64,000 nt of DNA from Frigoriglobus tundricola (GTDB lineage: Bacteria > Planctomycetota > Planctomycetia > Gemmatales > Gemmataceae), in assembly GCF_013128195.2 (NCBI RefSeq), contig NZ_CP053452.2, positions 6,076,001 through 6,140,000 of the forward strand, given 5' to 3'. The translations under genes and the position numbers were made by a program. Positions 24,490 to 34,287 of the stretch are shown here, piece after piece (the first letter of the stretch is position 1; every line of letters begins with the position of its first letter). A model generated the notes under the pieces. The model had not been told where the DNA came from and searched no databases. It saw nothing but the letters and a program-made list of their open reading frames with translations.

Positions 24490-26376
24490 ATGGTTACCGG
24501 CGTTCACGGCCTACACCGCCTGTTCGAGTTCCAAACGGCGGCAACCCCGGACGCGCTCGCGGTCGTATCCGGTGACCACGAGGTGAGTTATCACGAACTG
24601 AACGCCCGCGCGAACCGCTTGGCGCGCCGCTTGCGTGAATACGGTGTCGGTTCGGGTTCGGTGGTCGCCCTCTGTGTCGATCGATCGCCCGAGATGGTCG
24701 TCGGCGTCCTCGGGATTCTGAAAGCGGGCGGGGCGTACCTGCCCCTCGACCCCGCGTACCCCTCACAGCGTTTGGCGTTCATGCTGGCAGACGCCGGGGC
24801 GGTACTCTTGACCCAGCACGCGCTCCAAGATCGACTCCCCGAACGTTCCGGCCCCGTTATCTTTCTCGATGACGCGGCCGCCGGACCCGGTGCGCCGGAC
24901 GACAGTAACCTGCTCGTTGAGACGGGTCCCGCGGACCCGGCCTACGTCATCTACACGTCGGGCTCGACCGGTACCCCCAAGGGCGTCGTGGTGACGCATG
25001 GGAACGTTGTTCGGCTCTTTTCTGCGACCGAGCCGTGGTTCCGGTTCGGTCCCGCGGACGTCTGGACCCTCTTTCATTCGATCGCGTTCGATTTCTCCGT
25101 GTGGGAGCTATGGGGCGCATTGCTCTACGGCGGGCAACTGGTCGTCGTCCCGTACGCGATCAGCCGCTCGCCCCAGGACTTCTATCGGCTGTTGTGCGCC
25201 CGGCGGGTGACGGTCCTCAACCAGACGCCGGCGGCGTTCCGCCAACTGGTCCGGGCGGAGGAGGCGCTGGGCGTCGCGCCGGACCTCGCATTGCGCTACG
25301 TCATTTTTGGCGGTGAGTCCCTGGAACTTCAGGGGTTGCGGCCCTGGTTCGAGCGCCACGGGGACCGGTCCCCGCAACTGGTCAACATGTACGGGATTAC
25401 GGAGACGACCGTTCACGTGACCTATCGGCCGCTGACCCGCGCGGATCTGGACCGGCCCGTGAGGGGCAGCCCGATCGGCGTGCCCATTCCTGATCTGCGT
25501 GTCCACGTCCTCGACGAGCGGCTCCAAGCGGTTTCGCCGGGGCAATCGGGTGAAATGTACGTCGGCGGGGCGGGCGTCGCGCGCGGGTACCTCAACCGGC
25601 CCGAACTCACCGCCGAGCGGTTCATCCCCGACCCCTTTGCCACCGACCCACTGGCCCGACTGTACAAGAGCGGCGACCTGGCACTCGTGTCGCCCGACGG
25701 GCAGCTCGAGTTCCTCGGCCGGGCCGACGGGCAGGTGAAAATTCGCGGGTTCCGCATCGAGGTCGGGGAGATCGAAGCGGCGCTGGCGCGGCACCCGGAG
25801 GTCGGTGAAGCCGTTGTGGTGGCGCGTGAGGACGTGCCGGGCGAGCGCCGGCTGGTCGCCTACGTCGCGCCCCGGGCGGGGGGGGCGATCGATCCGAGCG
25901 AGTTGAGGAACCGGCTCAAAGAGACGCTGCCGGATTACATGGTCCCCGCGGCCGTAGTTGTCCTCGACGCCCTGCCGCTGACCGCGAACGGGAAGGTGGA
26001 TCGCGCGGCACTGCCCGTTCCCGAACGGCGACCGTCCGAACCGCCGGCGGCCGGTGCCGGCACCGAACTGGAGCGGCAGATTCGCGCCGTTTGGATGCGC
26101 CACCTGCACTGCGACGCGGGCCCGGACGACAACTTTTTCGACCTCGGCGGCACCTCCTTGCACCTCGCGGAGGTCCACACCGAACTCCAGAACCGTCTCG
26201 GCGGCGCCTGGCCCCTCGCGGTGCTGTTCGAGTGCCCCACCGTCCGCGCGCTCGCCGCTCGGTTGGCCGGAACGACCGGCCCTCACCCGGCCGCGGCCGC
26301 GTCCGCTCAAGATCGCGCCCAGCTCCAGCGCGGGGCGTTCGCACGGCTCAAGCAACGGAAGGGGCCGGACGCGTGA
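24490..26376 (+). CDS. NRPS loading module: adenylation (Thr-type code) + PCP
   Basis: A 628-residue initiation module without a condensation domain. The adenylation domain (about 10-515) has YVIYTSGSTGTPKGV, NMYGITETTVHV, LYKSGDLA and the Lys-containing LTANGKVDR. Aligned by eye to GrsA, the ten pocket residues read D-F-W-N-I-G-M-V-H-K (from FDFSVWE, LNQTP, VIFGG and NMYGITETTVH), which is the canonical threonine code. The carrier domain (about 530-600) has FFDLGGTSLHLAEV with Ser556 for the phosphopantetheine arm. It would load L-Thr and pass it to the ketosynthase of the next protein. The stop overlaps the GTG start of that gene (GTGA), so expression is coupled. Confidence 0.93.
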   Translation: MVTGVHGLHRLFEFQTAATPDALAVVSGDHEVSYHELNARANRLARRLREYGVGSGSVVALCVDRSPEMVVGVLGILKAGGAYLPLDPAYPSQRLAFMLADAGAVLLTQHALQDRLPERSGPVIFLDDAAAGPGAPDDSNLLVETGPADPAYVIYTSGSTGTPKGVVVTHGNVVRLFSATEPWFRFGPADVWTLFHSIAFDFSVWELWGALLYGGQLVVVPYAISRSPQDFYRLLCARRVTVLNQTPAAFRQLVRAEEALGVAPDLALRYVIFGGESLELQGLRPWFERHGDRSPQLVNMYGITETTVHVTYRPLTRADLDRPVRGSPIGVPIPDLRVHVLDERLQAVSPGQSGEMYVGGAGVARGYLNRPELTAERFIPDPFATDPLARLYKSGDLALVSPDGQLEFLGRADGQVKIRGFRIEVGEIEAALARHPEVGEAVVVAREDVPGERRLVAYVAPRAGGAIDPSELRNRLKETLPDYMVPAAVVVLDALPLTANGKVDRAALPVPERRPSEPPAAGAGTELERQIRAVWMRHLHCDAGPDDNFFDLGGTSLHLAEVHTELQNRLGGAWPLAVLFECPTVRALAARLAGTTGPHPAAAASAQDRAQLQRGAFARLKQRKGPDA

Positions 26377-29300
26377 ACGAATCGGACACGCACCCGACGG
26401 GTACGGAGGTCGCGATCATCGGGATGGCCGGGCGCTGGCCGGGGGCGGCGACCCCCGACCAACTGTGGCGGAACGTCCGCGCCGGCGCGGAGAACATCTC
26501 CCGGCTCACGGCCGACGAACTGGAGGTCGCCGGCGCGGCCGCACTCGCAGCCCGCCCCGACTACGTGCGGGCGCGGTCGGTCCTCGACGGGGCCGATCTG
26601 TTCGACGCGGGGTTCTTCGGCATCCTCCCGAAGGAAGCGGAGCTGCTCGACCCACAGCACCGCGTCTTCCTCGAGTGCTGCTGGCACGCGCTCGAGGACG
26701 CCGGGTACGATCCCGGCACCTACCCCGGCGCGATCGGGGTGGTCGCCGGGTGTACGTTCAACACGTATTTTTTGCGGAACCTGTGTGCGGACCGGGCGTT
26801 CATCGAAGGGTTCACCGACACCTACCCGCTGGGCGGGTACCCCACCCTCCTCGGCGCCATTGCCGACACGCTCGCGACCCGCGTGTCTTACAAACTGAAC
26901 CTCCGCGGGCCGAGCTTCACCCTCCAGTCGGCCTGCTCGACGTCTCTCGTGGCAGTGGCTCAGGCGTGTCAGGGGCTCCTGAGCTACCAGGCGGACATGG
27001 TCCTCGCCGGCGGGGTGACGATCACGTTCCCTCAGAAACGCGGGTACCAGTACCAGGAAGGCGGGATGGGGTCGGCCGACGGGCACTGTCGGCCGTTCGA
27101 AGCGCGCGCCCGGGGGACGGTTTTCGGGAACGGCGCCGGGGTCGTGCTGCTCAAGCGCCTGGGCGACGCCCTCGCCGACCGGGACCACATTTACGCGGTC
27201 ATCAAGGGGTTCGCGGTCAACAACGACGGTTCCTCCAAGGTCGGGTTCACCGCACCGAGTGTCGACGGCCAGGCCGGTGTCATCGCGCTGGCCCAGGCGC
27301 TGGCCGGGGTCGAGCCCCGGACGGTCGGGTACCTCGAGGCCCACGGGACCGCGACCCCGCTGGGCGACCCGATCGAGTTCACGGCCCTGGAGCGGGTGTT
27401 CGGCGCGGAAACGGCGGAGAAACAGTTCTGTGCCCTCGGAACGGTGAAGGGCAACGTCGGTCACCTCGAGATGGCGGCGGGCGTGACCGGGCTGATTACT
27501 GCGACACAGGCCCTCGCCCACCGGCAGCTCCCGCCGCTCCGCGACTTCGAAGCGCCCAACCCGAACATCGACCTCGCGGACAGCCCCTTCTACGTCAACT
27601 CGCGGGTTACGGAATGGCCGGCCGGGCCGGCGCCCCGGAGGGCCGGAGTGAGCGCGTTCGGGGTGGGGGGCACGAACGCCCACGTCGTACTCGAAGAGGC
27701 CCCGCCGGTGCCCGCTCCGGCCCCGCGGCCGGCCCACCTGTTGCTCCTGTCCGCCCGCTCGGCCGACGCGCTCGACCGCGCGACCGACAACCTCGTCGCG
27801 CACCTGAAGGCCCACCCGGGTGCCGACCTCGGCTCTGTGGCCTACACGCTTCAGGTCGGGCGGCGGGCCTTCGGGCATCGGCGGATCGTGGCGTGTACCG
27901 ACGTGGCCGACGCCGTTCGCACGCTTCAGGATCGGGACCGGAACCGGGTGCCGTCACGCGCCCCGTCGGGCGAGCCCGCGCCGGTCGTCTTCATGTTTCC
28001 CGGCCAGGGCTCGCAGTACAACCGGATGGGCGCCGGGCTGTACCAGTACGATGCCGGGTTCCGGGCCGATATCGATCACTGCGCCGAGATCCTGCGCGCG
28101 CACGTGGGGCTCGACCTCCGGACCGTGCTCACCGGCGCCGCGGACGCGCCGGACCTGCGGCAGACGCGGCTCGCTCAACCGGCCCTGTTCGTCCTGGGCT
28201 ACGCGACCGCCCGGCTCTGGCAGCGCTGGGGCGTGACGCCCCGGGCGATGGTCGGCCACAGCGTCGGTGAGTTCGTCGCGGCGTGTCTGGCCGGGGTGTT
28301 CTCCCTGGAAGACGCGCTCGACATCGTCGCCACCCGCGGGCGAATGGTCCAGGAGCAACCGCCCGGCGCGATGCTGGCTGTCAGACTCGGAGGGGACGAC
28401 GTCACGCCCTGGTTGGGCGAAGGGGTCGCGCTCGCGGCCGCCAACGCGCCCCGGCTGAGCGTCCTGGCCGGGGCCGAAGACGCGATCGCCGCGCGGGAGC
28501 AAAAACTGACCGCGCGCGGTATCGCGTCGGTCCGGTTGGCGACGAGTCACGCGTTCCATTCCGCGATGATGGACCCGGTCGTGGGGCCGTTCACCGAGCA
28601 CCTGCGCCGGTTCCGGTTCCGCGCCCCTCGGCTCCCGTTCGTCTCCGGGGTGACGGGCGACTGGATCCGCCCCGAAGAGGCGACCGACCCGGCGTACTGG
28701 GGGCGGCACCTGCGCGAGCCGGTGTCGTTCTCGAAGTGCGTCCGGCTGCTCGCGTCGGAGCCGGGGCGGGTGTTCCTCGAAGCCGGGCCGGGCAGCGTGC
28801 TGTGTAAGCTGGTGCGCCAGCACCGCGCTCCCGCGCCGCCGTCGGCCGTCGCCACGTTGCCCGATGAGCCCGGTGACGGCGCCGATCCGCTTGCGGTTCT
28901 GAACGCAGCCGGAACCCTGTGGTTGCACGGCCAGGCGCTCGACTGGAACCAGCTGCACGCCGCCGGCGTGCGCCGGTGCCCGCTCCCCACCTACCCCTTC
29001 GAGCGGCAACGATACTGGATTGACCCGCCTCGGCCCGGCGCTCCGGCGCCGGCGGCCGAGCCCGTGACGCCCACGCCAGCACCCGAGACCGTCATGCCCG
29101 ACCCGCGCGCCGTCCCGAATCGCGTCCACCGGCTCCGCTCGGACGTTATTGACATTCTTCAGAGTTTGTCCGGGCTGGATCTCTCCGGGTGTGATCCCGC
29201 GGCGACGTTCCTGGAACTCGGGTTCGACTCCCTCTTCCTCACGCAAGTGACCCAGGAGTTACAGGGCAAATTCGGGGTGCGCGTCACCTTCCGCCAACTG

Positions 29301-32300
29301 CTCGACCGGGAATCGAGCCCCGACGCGCTCGCCGCCTACCTCGACACCCAGCTCCCCGCCGACGCGGCACCGGCCCGGGCCGAGCTTCCGGCCGTCGGCC
29401 CGGCCCCGGTTACGCTCCCGCCGGTGTCGGGCGGCGCGCCTGTGGCGCCGGGCACGGTCGAGGCGATGCTCCGGGAACAGCTCCTGGTGATGTCTCAGTT
29501 GATGACGAAGCAGTTGGACGTCCTCCGCGGCGCCGCCGCGGCCGGCGCGCTCGCGGCTCCGCTCCCCGTGGCGGCCACGCCGCCTTCGGCGCCCCCGAGC
29601 CCGGTCGAACAGGTCGCCGGCGAGGCGAAGGATTTCAAGGCGCACGGGCGGTTCAAACCGGTCCAGCGCGGGCCGCTGGGGGCGCTCACCGAGCGGCAGG
29701 CGGCTCACCTCGACGCGCTCGTGAAGCGGGTGACGGCGCGGACGCCCGGCTCCAAGCGGGTCGCTCAGGAGCGCCGCGGCGTCCTCGCCGACCCGCGGGC
29801 CGCGTCCGGCTTCCGCTCCCAGTGGAAGGAAATGGTCTACCCGATCGCAACGGTCCGGTCGCGGGGGGCGAAGCTCTGGGACGTGGACGGCAACGAGTAC
29901 ATCGACCTGGTCAACGGGTTCGGGCCGATCCTCTTCGGGCACGCCCCGGACTTCGTGACCGAGGCGGTCGCCGCGCAACTACAGGAGGGGTTCGAGACCG
30001 GTCCCGCGACGCCGCTGGCCGGCGAGTGCGCCGCCCTCGTGTCCGAGTTGACGGGCAACGAGCGGGTGACGTTCTGCAACACCGGGTCGGAGGCCGTGAT
30101 GGTCGCCATGCGGCTGGCCCGGACCGTGACCGGCCGCAAGAAGGTGGTCACGTTCTCGGGCGACTACCACGGGACGTTCGACGAGGTGCTGGCGAAGGGC
30201 GTTTCGCGGGCGGGCGCGCCGCACACGCTGCCGCTGGCCCCCGGCGTGAGCCCCGAGGCCGTGGCGAACCTCGTGGTCCTCGACTACGGGGCGCCGGAGG
30301 CGCTGGAGTACATCCGCCGCAACGCGCGCGACCTGGCGGCCGTGCTGGTCGAGCCGGTTCAGAGCCGCCACCCGGCGCTGCGCCCGGTCGAGTTCCTGCG
30401 CGCGGTGCGGGCGATTACGGAGGAGGCCGGGGCCGCCCTGATCTTCGACGAGGTCGTGACCGGGTTCCGGGTTCACCCCGGCGGCATACAAGCCCTCTTC
30501 GGCGTCCGGGCCGACCTCGTGACCTACGGGAAGGTGGCCGGGGGCGGGATGCCGATCGGCATTCTCGCCGGCCGCCGGCGGTTCATGGACGCCCTGGACG
30601 GCGGGCCGTGGCGGTACGGCGACGACTCGTTCCCCGAGGTCGGGGTCACGTTCTTCGCCGGCACGTTCGTCCGGCACCCGATCGCCCTGGCCGCCGCGCG
30701 GGCCGTCTTGCGGCGCCTCAAGGAAGCGGGGCCGGAGCTACAGCGGGCGCTCGGCGAGCGGGTGGGCGCGCTCGCCGGACGGGTCAACGCCGTGTTCGAG
30801 GAGTACGGCGTCCCGGCCCGCGCCGAACACTTCTCTTCCTGGTTCTACTTCAGTTTCACTTCCGACCACCCGTACGCCGGCCTGCTCTTCTACCACCTCC
30901 GCGACAAGGGCGTCTTCATCCTGGAAGGGTTCCCCTGCTTCTTCACCACGGCGCACTCGGACGCCGACCTCGAAACCGTCCTCCGGGCGTTCCGGGACAG
31001 CGCGGCCGAACTCCGGGCCGGCGGGTTCCTGTCCGATCCGACCGCGCCGGCGGAAGGGCCGACGGCCGCGGCGCCCGCCGCACTGCCGACCGACGTTCCC
31101 CTCACCGAACCGCAGTTCGAAATCCTTCTGGCCGCGCGCCTGGGCGACGACGTCTCGTGTTCGTTCAACGAGGCGTTCGCGCTGCACCTGCGCGGCCCGC
31201 TCGATCCGGCGGCCCTCCGCGACGCGCTGACTCAACTGGTTGCCCGGCACGACGCGCTGCGGGCGAGCTTCGAACCGGGCAGCGACTCGTTCCGCGTGCG
31301 CGACCCGTTCCCGCTGGACCTGCCCGTCATCGACCAGTCGGACCGCCCCGCGGCCGACCGGGGGGAGGCGTTGGGCGCGCTGATCCGCGAAGACGCGGCT
31401 CGGCCGTTCGACCTCGCGGCCGGGCCGCTGGTCCGGGCGCAGCTCATTCAGCGGACGGGTACCGACCACACGCTGCTGTTCACGAGCCACCACATCGTCT
31501 TCGACGGGTGGTCCGCGACCGTCCTGCTCGGGGAAATGGCCGCACTCTACGCGGCGCGGCTCGCGGGGACCGATCCGGCCCTCCCGCCCGCGCCCTCGTT
31601 CCGGCAGTACGCGCTCGACCAGCAGCGGTGGAAGCGGTCGGCCGAGCGGGCCGCCGTGGAAGCGTGGTGGGTGGCCCGGTTCGCGCACCCCGTGACCCCT
31701 CTCGAACTGCCGACCGACCGACCGCGGGGCGCGGTCCGGTCGCACAACGGCGACACGGCCCGGCGGCTCATCGGTGCGGCCGGGTACCAGCGGATCAAGC
31801 GGTTCGGCGCCCAGCAGGGGTGTACGCTGTTCGTCACGTTGCTGGCCGGGTTCAAGGTGCTGATCCACCGCTTGAGCGGCCAGGCCGACGTCGTGGTGGG
31901 CGTCCCGGCGGCGGGCCAGTCGCTGCTCGCGGACGGCGCGCTCGTGGGCCAGGGCGTCAACTTCCTCCCGCTGCGCACGTCGTTCGAGGGCGACCCCGCC
32001 GTCGGCCCCCTGCTCAAATCGGTGCGGGCCACGACCCTCGACGCCTACGATCACCAGAACTACACGTTCGGCAGCCTGGTGCGGGCGCTCGGGCTCCGCC
32101 GCGACCCGAGCCGGTTGCCCCTCGTCGAAGTTCAGTTCAACCTGGAGAGGGTCGGGGCGGGGGTGACGTTCCCCGGCCTCACGGCCGAGGTGGACCCGTG
32201 CCCGAAGAGCTTCGTCAACTTCGACCTGTTCCTCAACGTCATCGAGTCCGACGACGGCCTGACCCTCGACTGTGACTACAACACCGATCTGTTCGATCGG

Positions 32301-34283
32301 GCGACCGTGGACCGGTGGCTGGGGCACTTTGAGACCCTCATGGGGGCGATGGCCGCCGACCCGACCCGGCCGGTTTCGGCCGTTCCGCTCCTGAGCGACG
32401 CGGAACGCCACCGCCTGACCGCGGAATGGAACGACACCCGCGCCGACTATCCGCACGCCGCGTGCGTTCACCAACTGGTCGAAAGTCAGACGGGCCGGAC
32501 GCCGGGCGCCGTCGCCGTGGACTGTGCGGGCCAGCAACTCACCTACGCGGAACTCGACCGCGGGGCGAACCGCGTCGCACACGTCCTGCTCAACCGCGGG
32601 GTCCGCGTGGGCGATCGGGTGGCGGTCTGTCTGGACCGCTCCACGGACATGCTGCTGGCCGTGTTCGGCGCGCTCAAGGCCGGCGCGACCTACGTTCCGC
32701 TCGATCCGGACTTCCCCGCCGAGCGGATCGCCCACGTGGTCGCGGACGCCGCCCCGGTGCTGGTCCTCACCCGGCACGAGATCGCAACCCGGCTCGGGCT
32801 GCCCGCGACCAAGCGGGTCTGCTTCGATAGCGACCGGCCCGAAATCGACCGCTCGGACGACCGCACGCCCCGCACGGGGGTGACGGCCGACGACCTGGCC
32901 TACGTGATCTACACGTCGGGCTCGACGGGCCAACCCAAGGGCGTCGAGATCGCGCACCGGGCCGTCGTCAACTTCCTGACGGCGATGGCCCGGCGGCCCG
33001 GTCTGACCGCCGCCGATACCCTCCTCGCCGTGACCACGCTGTCGTTCGACATCGCGGTTCTGGAGCTGTACCTGCCGCTGACCGTCGGCGGGCGCGTCGT
33101 GGTGGCGACCCGGGAGGACGCGACCGACGGGCACCGCCTCCTCGCGCGGATGGCGTCGTCGGGGGCGACGGTGATGCAGGCCACCCCGGCCACCTGGCGG
33201 CTCCTTCTGGAGGCCGGCTGGTCCGGGCACGCCGGTCTGAAGGTGCTGTGCGGCGGGGAGGCGCTCCCGCGCGACCTTGCGGACGCGCTGCTCGCCCGCG
33301 CCGGATCGGTGTGGAACATGTACGGCCCGACGGAGACGACCGTGTGGTCCGCCGCCTCGCCGGTCGGAGCGGGACCGGAGCCGGTGCGGGTCGGGCCGCC
33401 GATCGCGAACACCGAGTTCTACGTGCTGGACGGGAACGGGCAACCGGTCCCACTGGGCGTGGCCGGGGAACTGCACATCGGCGGCGACGGGGTGGCGCGG
33501 GGGTACTGGAACCGGCCCGAACTGACGGCCGCGCGGTTCGTCCCGGACCCCTTCCGCCCCGGACCGGGGCGCCGGTTGTACAGGACCGGTGACCTCGTCC
33601 GCCCCCGGCCGGACGGGACGCTGGAATTTCTGGGGCGTCTGGACAACCAGGTCAAAATCCGCGGGTTCCGCATTGAAACGGGGGACGTGGAACACGCCCT
33701 CAAGCGGTGTGCCGGGGTGCGGAACTGTGTGGTCACCGTCCGCGAAGACGCCCCGGGTGACAAGCTCCTCGTGGGCTACTTCGTGCCCGACGGGCTGCCC
33801 CCGTCGGCGGGCGACCTGCGGCGGCGCCTGGCGGAACTGCTCCCGGGGTACATGGTGCCGTCGGTGTTCGTGCCCCTTGACGCCGTGCCCCGGACGCCGA
33901 ACGGGAAAGTGGACCGCCGCGCGCTGCCCCGCCCGCAACAGGCGGTTGGGGCGGTGGAGCGGGCCGTGGCCCGGACGCCGGAGGAGCGTAAACTGGCGGA
34001 GATCTGTGCGGCCGTACTCAAACAAAAGACGGTCCACCTCGACGATAATTTGTTCGACCTCGGGGCGGATTCGTTGCGGCTGTTCCAGATCGTGGTACGG
34101 GCCAAAGACGCGGGGATGAACCTGACCGTGAAGCAGCTTTTGGCGGGGCAAACCGTCGCGGCCGTTCTCCGCGAAATGGCCCGCGCCGCGCCCGCGCCGG
34201 AAACTCTGGGGCCGGCGGTCTCGTCGGTTAATCGAGAGAAGTACCGGTTCCAACGCCCCGCGGTCCCCGCTACGGGCGAGTGA
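26373..34283 (+). CDS. Hybrid PKS-NRPS: KS-AT-ACP-aminotransferase-C-A(Gly-type)-PCP
   Basis: A 2636-residue megasynthase. KS (about 8-435): SACSTS with Cys188, EAHGTATPLGDP and NVGHLEMAAG are all intact. AT (about 537-860): GHSVGE with Ser630 and the malonyl-type HAFH motif. ACP: LGFDSLF with Ser953. Class III PLP aminotransferase (about 1130-1560): TYGKVAGGGMPIG with Lys1387. C domain (about 1575-2010): HHIVFDG at about 1706-1712. A domain (about 2035-2440): pocket D-I-L-Q-L-G-M-V-W-K, a glycine-type code. PCP: LGADSL with Ser2567. There is no KR, DH, ER, epimerase or thioesterase. The layout resembles the aminotransferase modules of the iturin and microcystin synthases. It should extend a threonyl thioester with malonate, transaminate the beta-keto group and condense the product with glycine. 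Confidence 0.95.
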   Translation: MNESDTHPTGTEVAIIGMAGRWPGAATPDQLWRNVRAGAENISRLTADELEVAGAAALAARPDYVRARSVLDGADLFDAGFFGILPKEAELLDPQHRVFLECCWHALEDAGYDPGTYPGAIGVVAGCTFNTYFLRNLCADRAFIEGFTDTYPLGGYPTLLGAIADTLATRVSYKLNLRGPSFTLQSACSTSLVAVAQACQGLLSYQADMVLAGGVTITFPQKRGYQYQEGGMGSADGHCRPFEARARGTVFGNGAGVVLLKRLGDALADRDHIYAVIKGFAVNNDGSSKVGFTAPSVDGQAGVIALAQALAGVEPRTVGYLEAHGTATPLGDPIEFTALERVFGAETAEKQFCALGTVKGNVGHLEMAAGVTGLITATQALAHRQLPPLRDFEAPNPNIDLADSPFYVNSRVTEWPAGPAPRRAGVSAFGVGGTNAHVVLEEAPPVPAPAPRPAHLLLLSARSADALDRATDNLVAHLKAHPGADLGSVAYTLQVGRRAFGHRRIVACTDVADAVRTLQDRDRNRVPSRAPSGEPAPVVFMFPGQGSQYNRMGAGLYQYDAGFRADIDHCAEILRAHVGLDLRTVLTGAADAPDLRQTRLAQPALFVLGYATARLWQRWGVTPRAMVGHSVGEFVAACLAGVFSLEDALDIVATRGRMVQEQPPGAMLAVRLGGDDVTPWLGEGVALAAANAPRLSVLAGAEDAIAAREQKLTARGIASVRLATSHAFHSAMMDPVVGPFTEHLRRFRFRAPRLPFVSGVTGDWIRPEEATDPAYWGRHLREPVSFSKCVRLLASEPGRVFLEAGPGSVLCKLVRQHRAPAPPSAVATLPDEPGDGADPLAVLNAAGTLWLHGQALDWNQLHAAGVRRCPLPTYPFERQRYWIDPPRPGAPAPAAEPVTPTPAPETVMPDPRAVPNRVHRLRSDVIDILQSLSGLDLSGCDPAATFLELGFDSLFLTQVTQELQGKFGVRVTFRQLLDRESSPDALAAYLDTQLPADAAPARAELPAVGPAPVTLPPVSGGAPVAPGTVEAMLREQLLVMSQLMTKQLDVLRGAAAAGALAAPLPVAATPPSAPPSPVEQVAGEAKDFKAHGRFKPVQRGPLGALTERQAAHLDALVKRVTARTPGSKRVAQERRGVLADPRAASGFRSQWKEMVYPIATVRSRGAKLWDVDGNEYIDLVNGFGPILFGHAPDFVTEAVAAQLQEGFETGPATPLAGECAALVSELTGNERVTFCNTGSEAVMVAMRLARTVTGRKKVVTFSGDYHGTFDEVLAKGVSRAGAPHTLPLAPGVSPEAVANLVVLDYGAPEALEYIRRNARDLAAVLVEPVQSRHPALRPVEFLRAVRAITEEAGAALIFDEVVTGFRVHPGGIQALFGVRADLVTYGKVAGGGMPIGILAGRRRFMDALDGGPWRYGDDSFPEVGVTFFAGTFVRHPIALAAARAVLRRLKEAGPELQRALGERVGALAGRVNAVFEEYGVPARAEHFSSWFYFSFTSDHPYAGLLFYHLRDKGVFILEGFPCFFTTAHSDADLETVLRAFRDSAAELRAGGFLSDPTAPAEGPTAAAPAALPTDVPLTEPQFEILLAARLGDDVSCSFNEAFALHLRGPLDPAALRDALTQLVARHDALRASFEPGSDSFRVRDPFPLDLPVIDQSDRPAADRGEALGALIREDAARPFDLAAGPLVRAQLIQRTGTDHTLLFTSHHIVFDGWSATVLLGEMAALYAARLAGTDPALPPAPSFRQYALDQQRWKRSAERAAVEAWWVARFAHPVTPLELPTDRPRGAVRSHNGDTARRLIGAAGYQRIKRFGAQQGCTLFVTLLAGFKVLIHRLSGQADVVVGVPAAGQSLLADGALVGQGVNFLPLRTSFEGDPAVGPLLKSVRATTLDAYDHQNYTFGSLVRALGLRRDPSRLPLVEVQFNLERVGAGVTFPGLTAEVDPCPKSFVNFDLFLNVIESDDGLTLDCDYNTDLFDRATVDRWLGHFETLMGAMAADPTRPVSAVPLLSDAERHRLTAEWNDTRADYPHAACVHQLVESQTGRTPGAVAVDCAGQQLTYAELDRGANRVAHVLLNRGVRVGDRVAVCLDRSTDMLLAVFGALKAGATYVPLDPDFPAERIAHVVADAAPVLVLTRHEIATRLGLPATKRVCFDSDRPEIDRSDDRTPRTGVTADDLAYVIYTSGSTGQPKGVEIAHRAVVNFLTAMARRPGLTAADTLLAVTTLSFDIAVLELYLPLTVGGRVVVATREDATDGHRLLARMASSGATVMQATPATWRLLLEAGWSGHAGLKVLCGGEALPRDLADALLARAGSVWNMYGPTETTVWSAASPVGAGPEPVRVGPPIANTEFYVLDGNGQPVPLGVAGELHIGGDGVARGYWNRPELTAARFVPDPFRPGPGRRLYRTGDLVRPRPDGTLEFLGRLDNQVKIRGFRIETGDVEHALKRCAGVRNCVVTVREDAPGDKLLVGYFVPDGLPPSAGDLRRRLAELLPGYMVPSVFVPLDAVPRTPNGKVDRRALPRPQQAVGAVERAVARTPEERKLAEICAAVLKQKTVHLDDNLFDLGADSLRLFQIVVRAKDAGMNLTVKQLLAGQTVAAVLREMARAAPAPETLGPAVSSVNREKYRFQRPAVPATGE

Positions 34284-34287
34284 CGAA

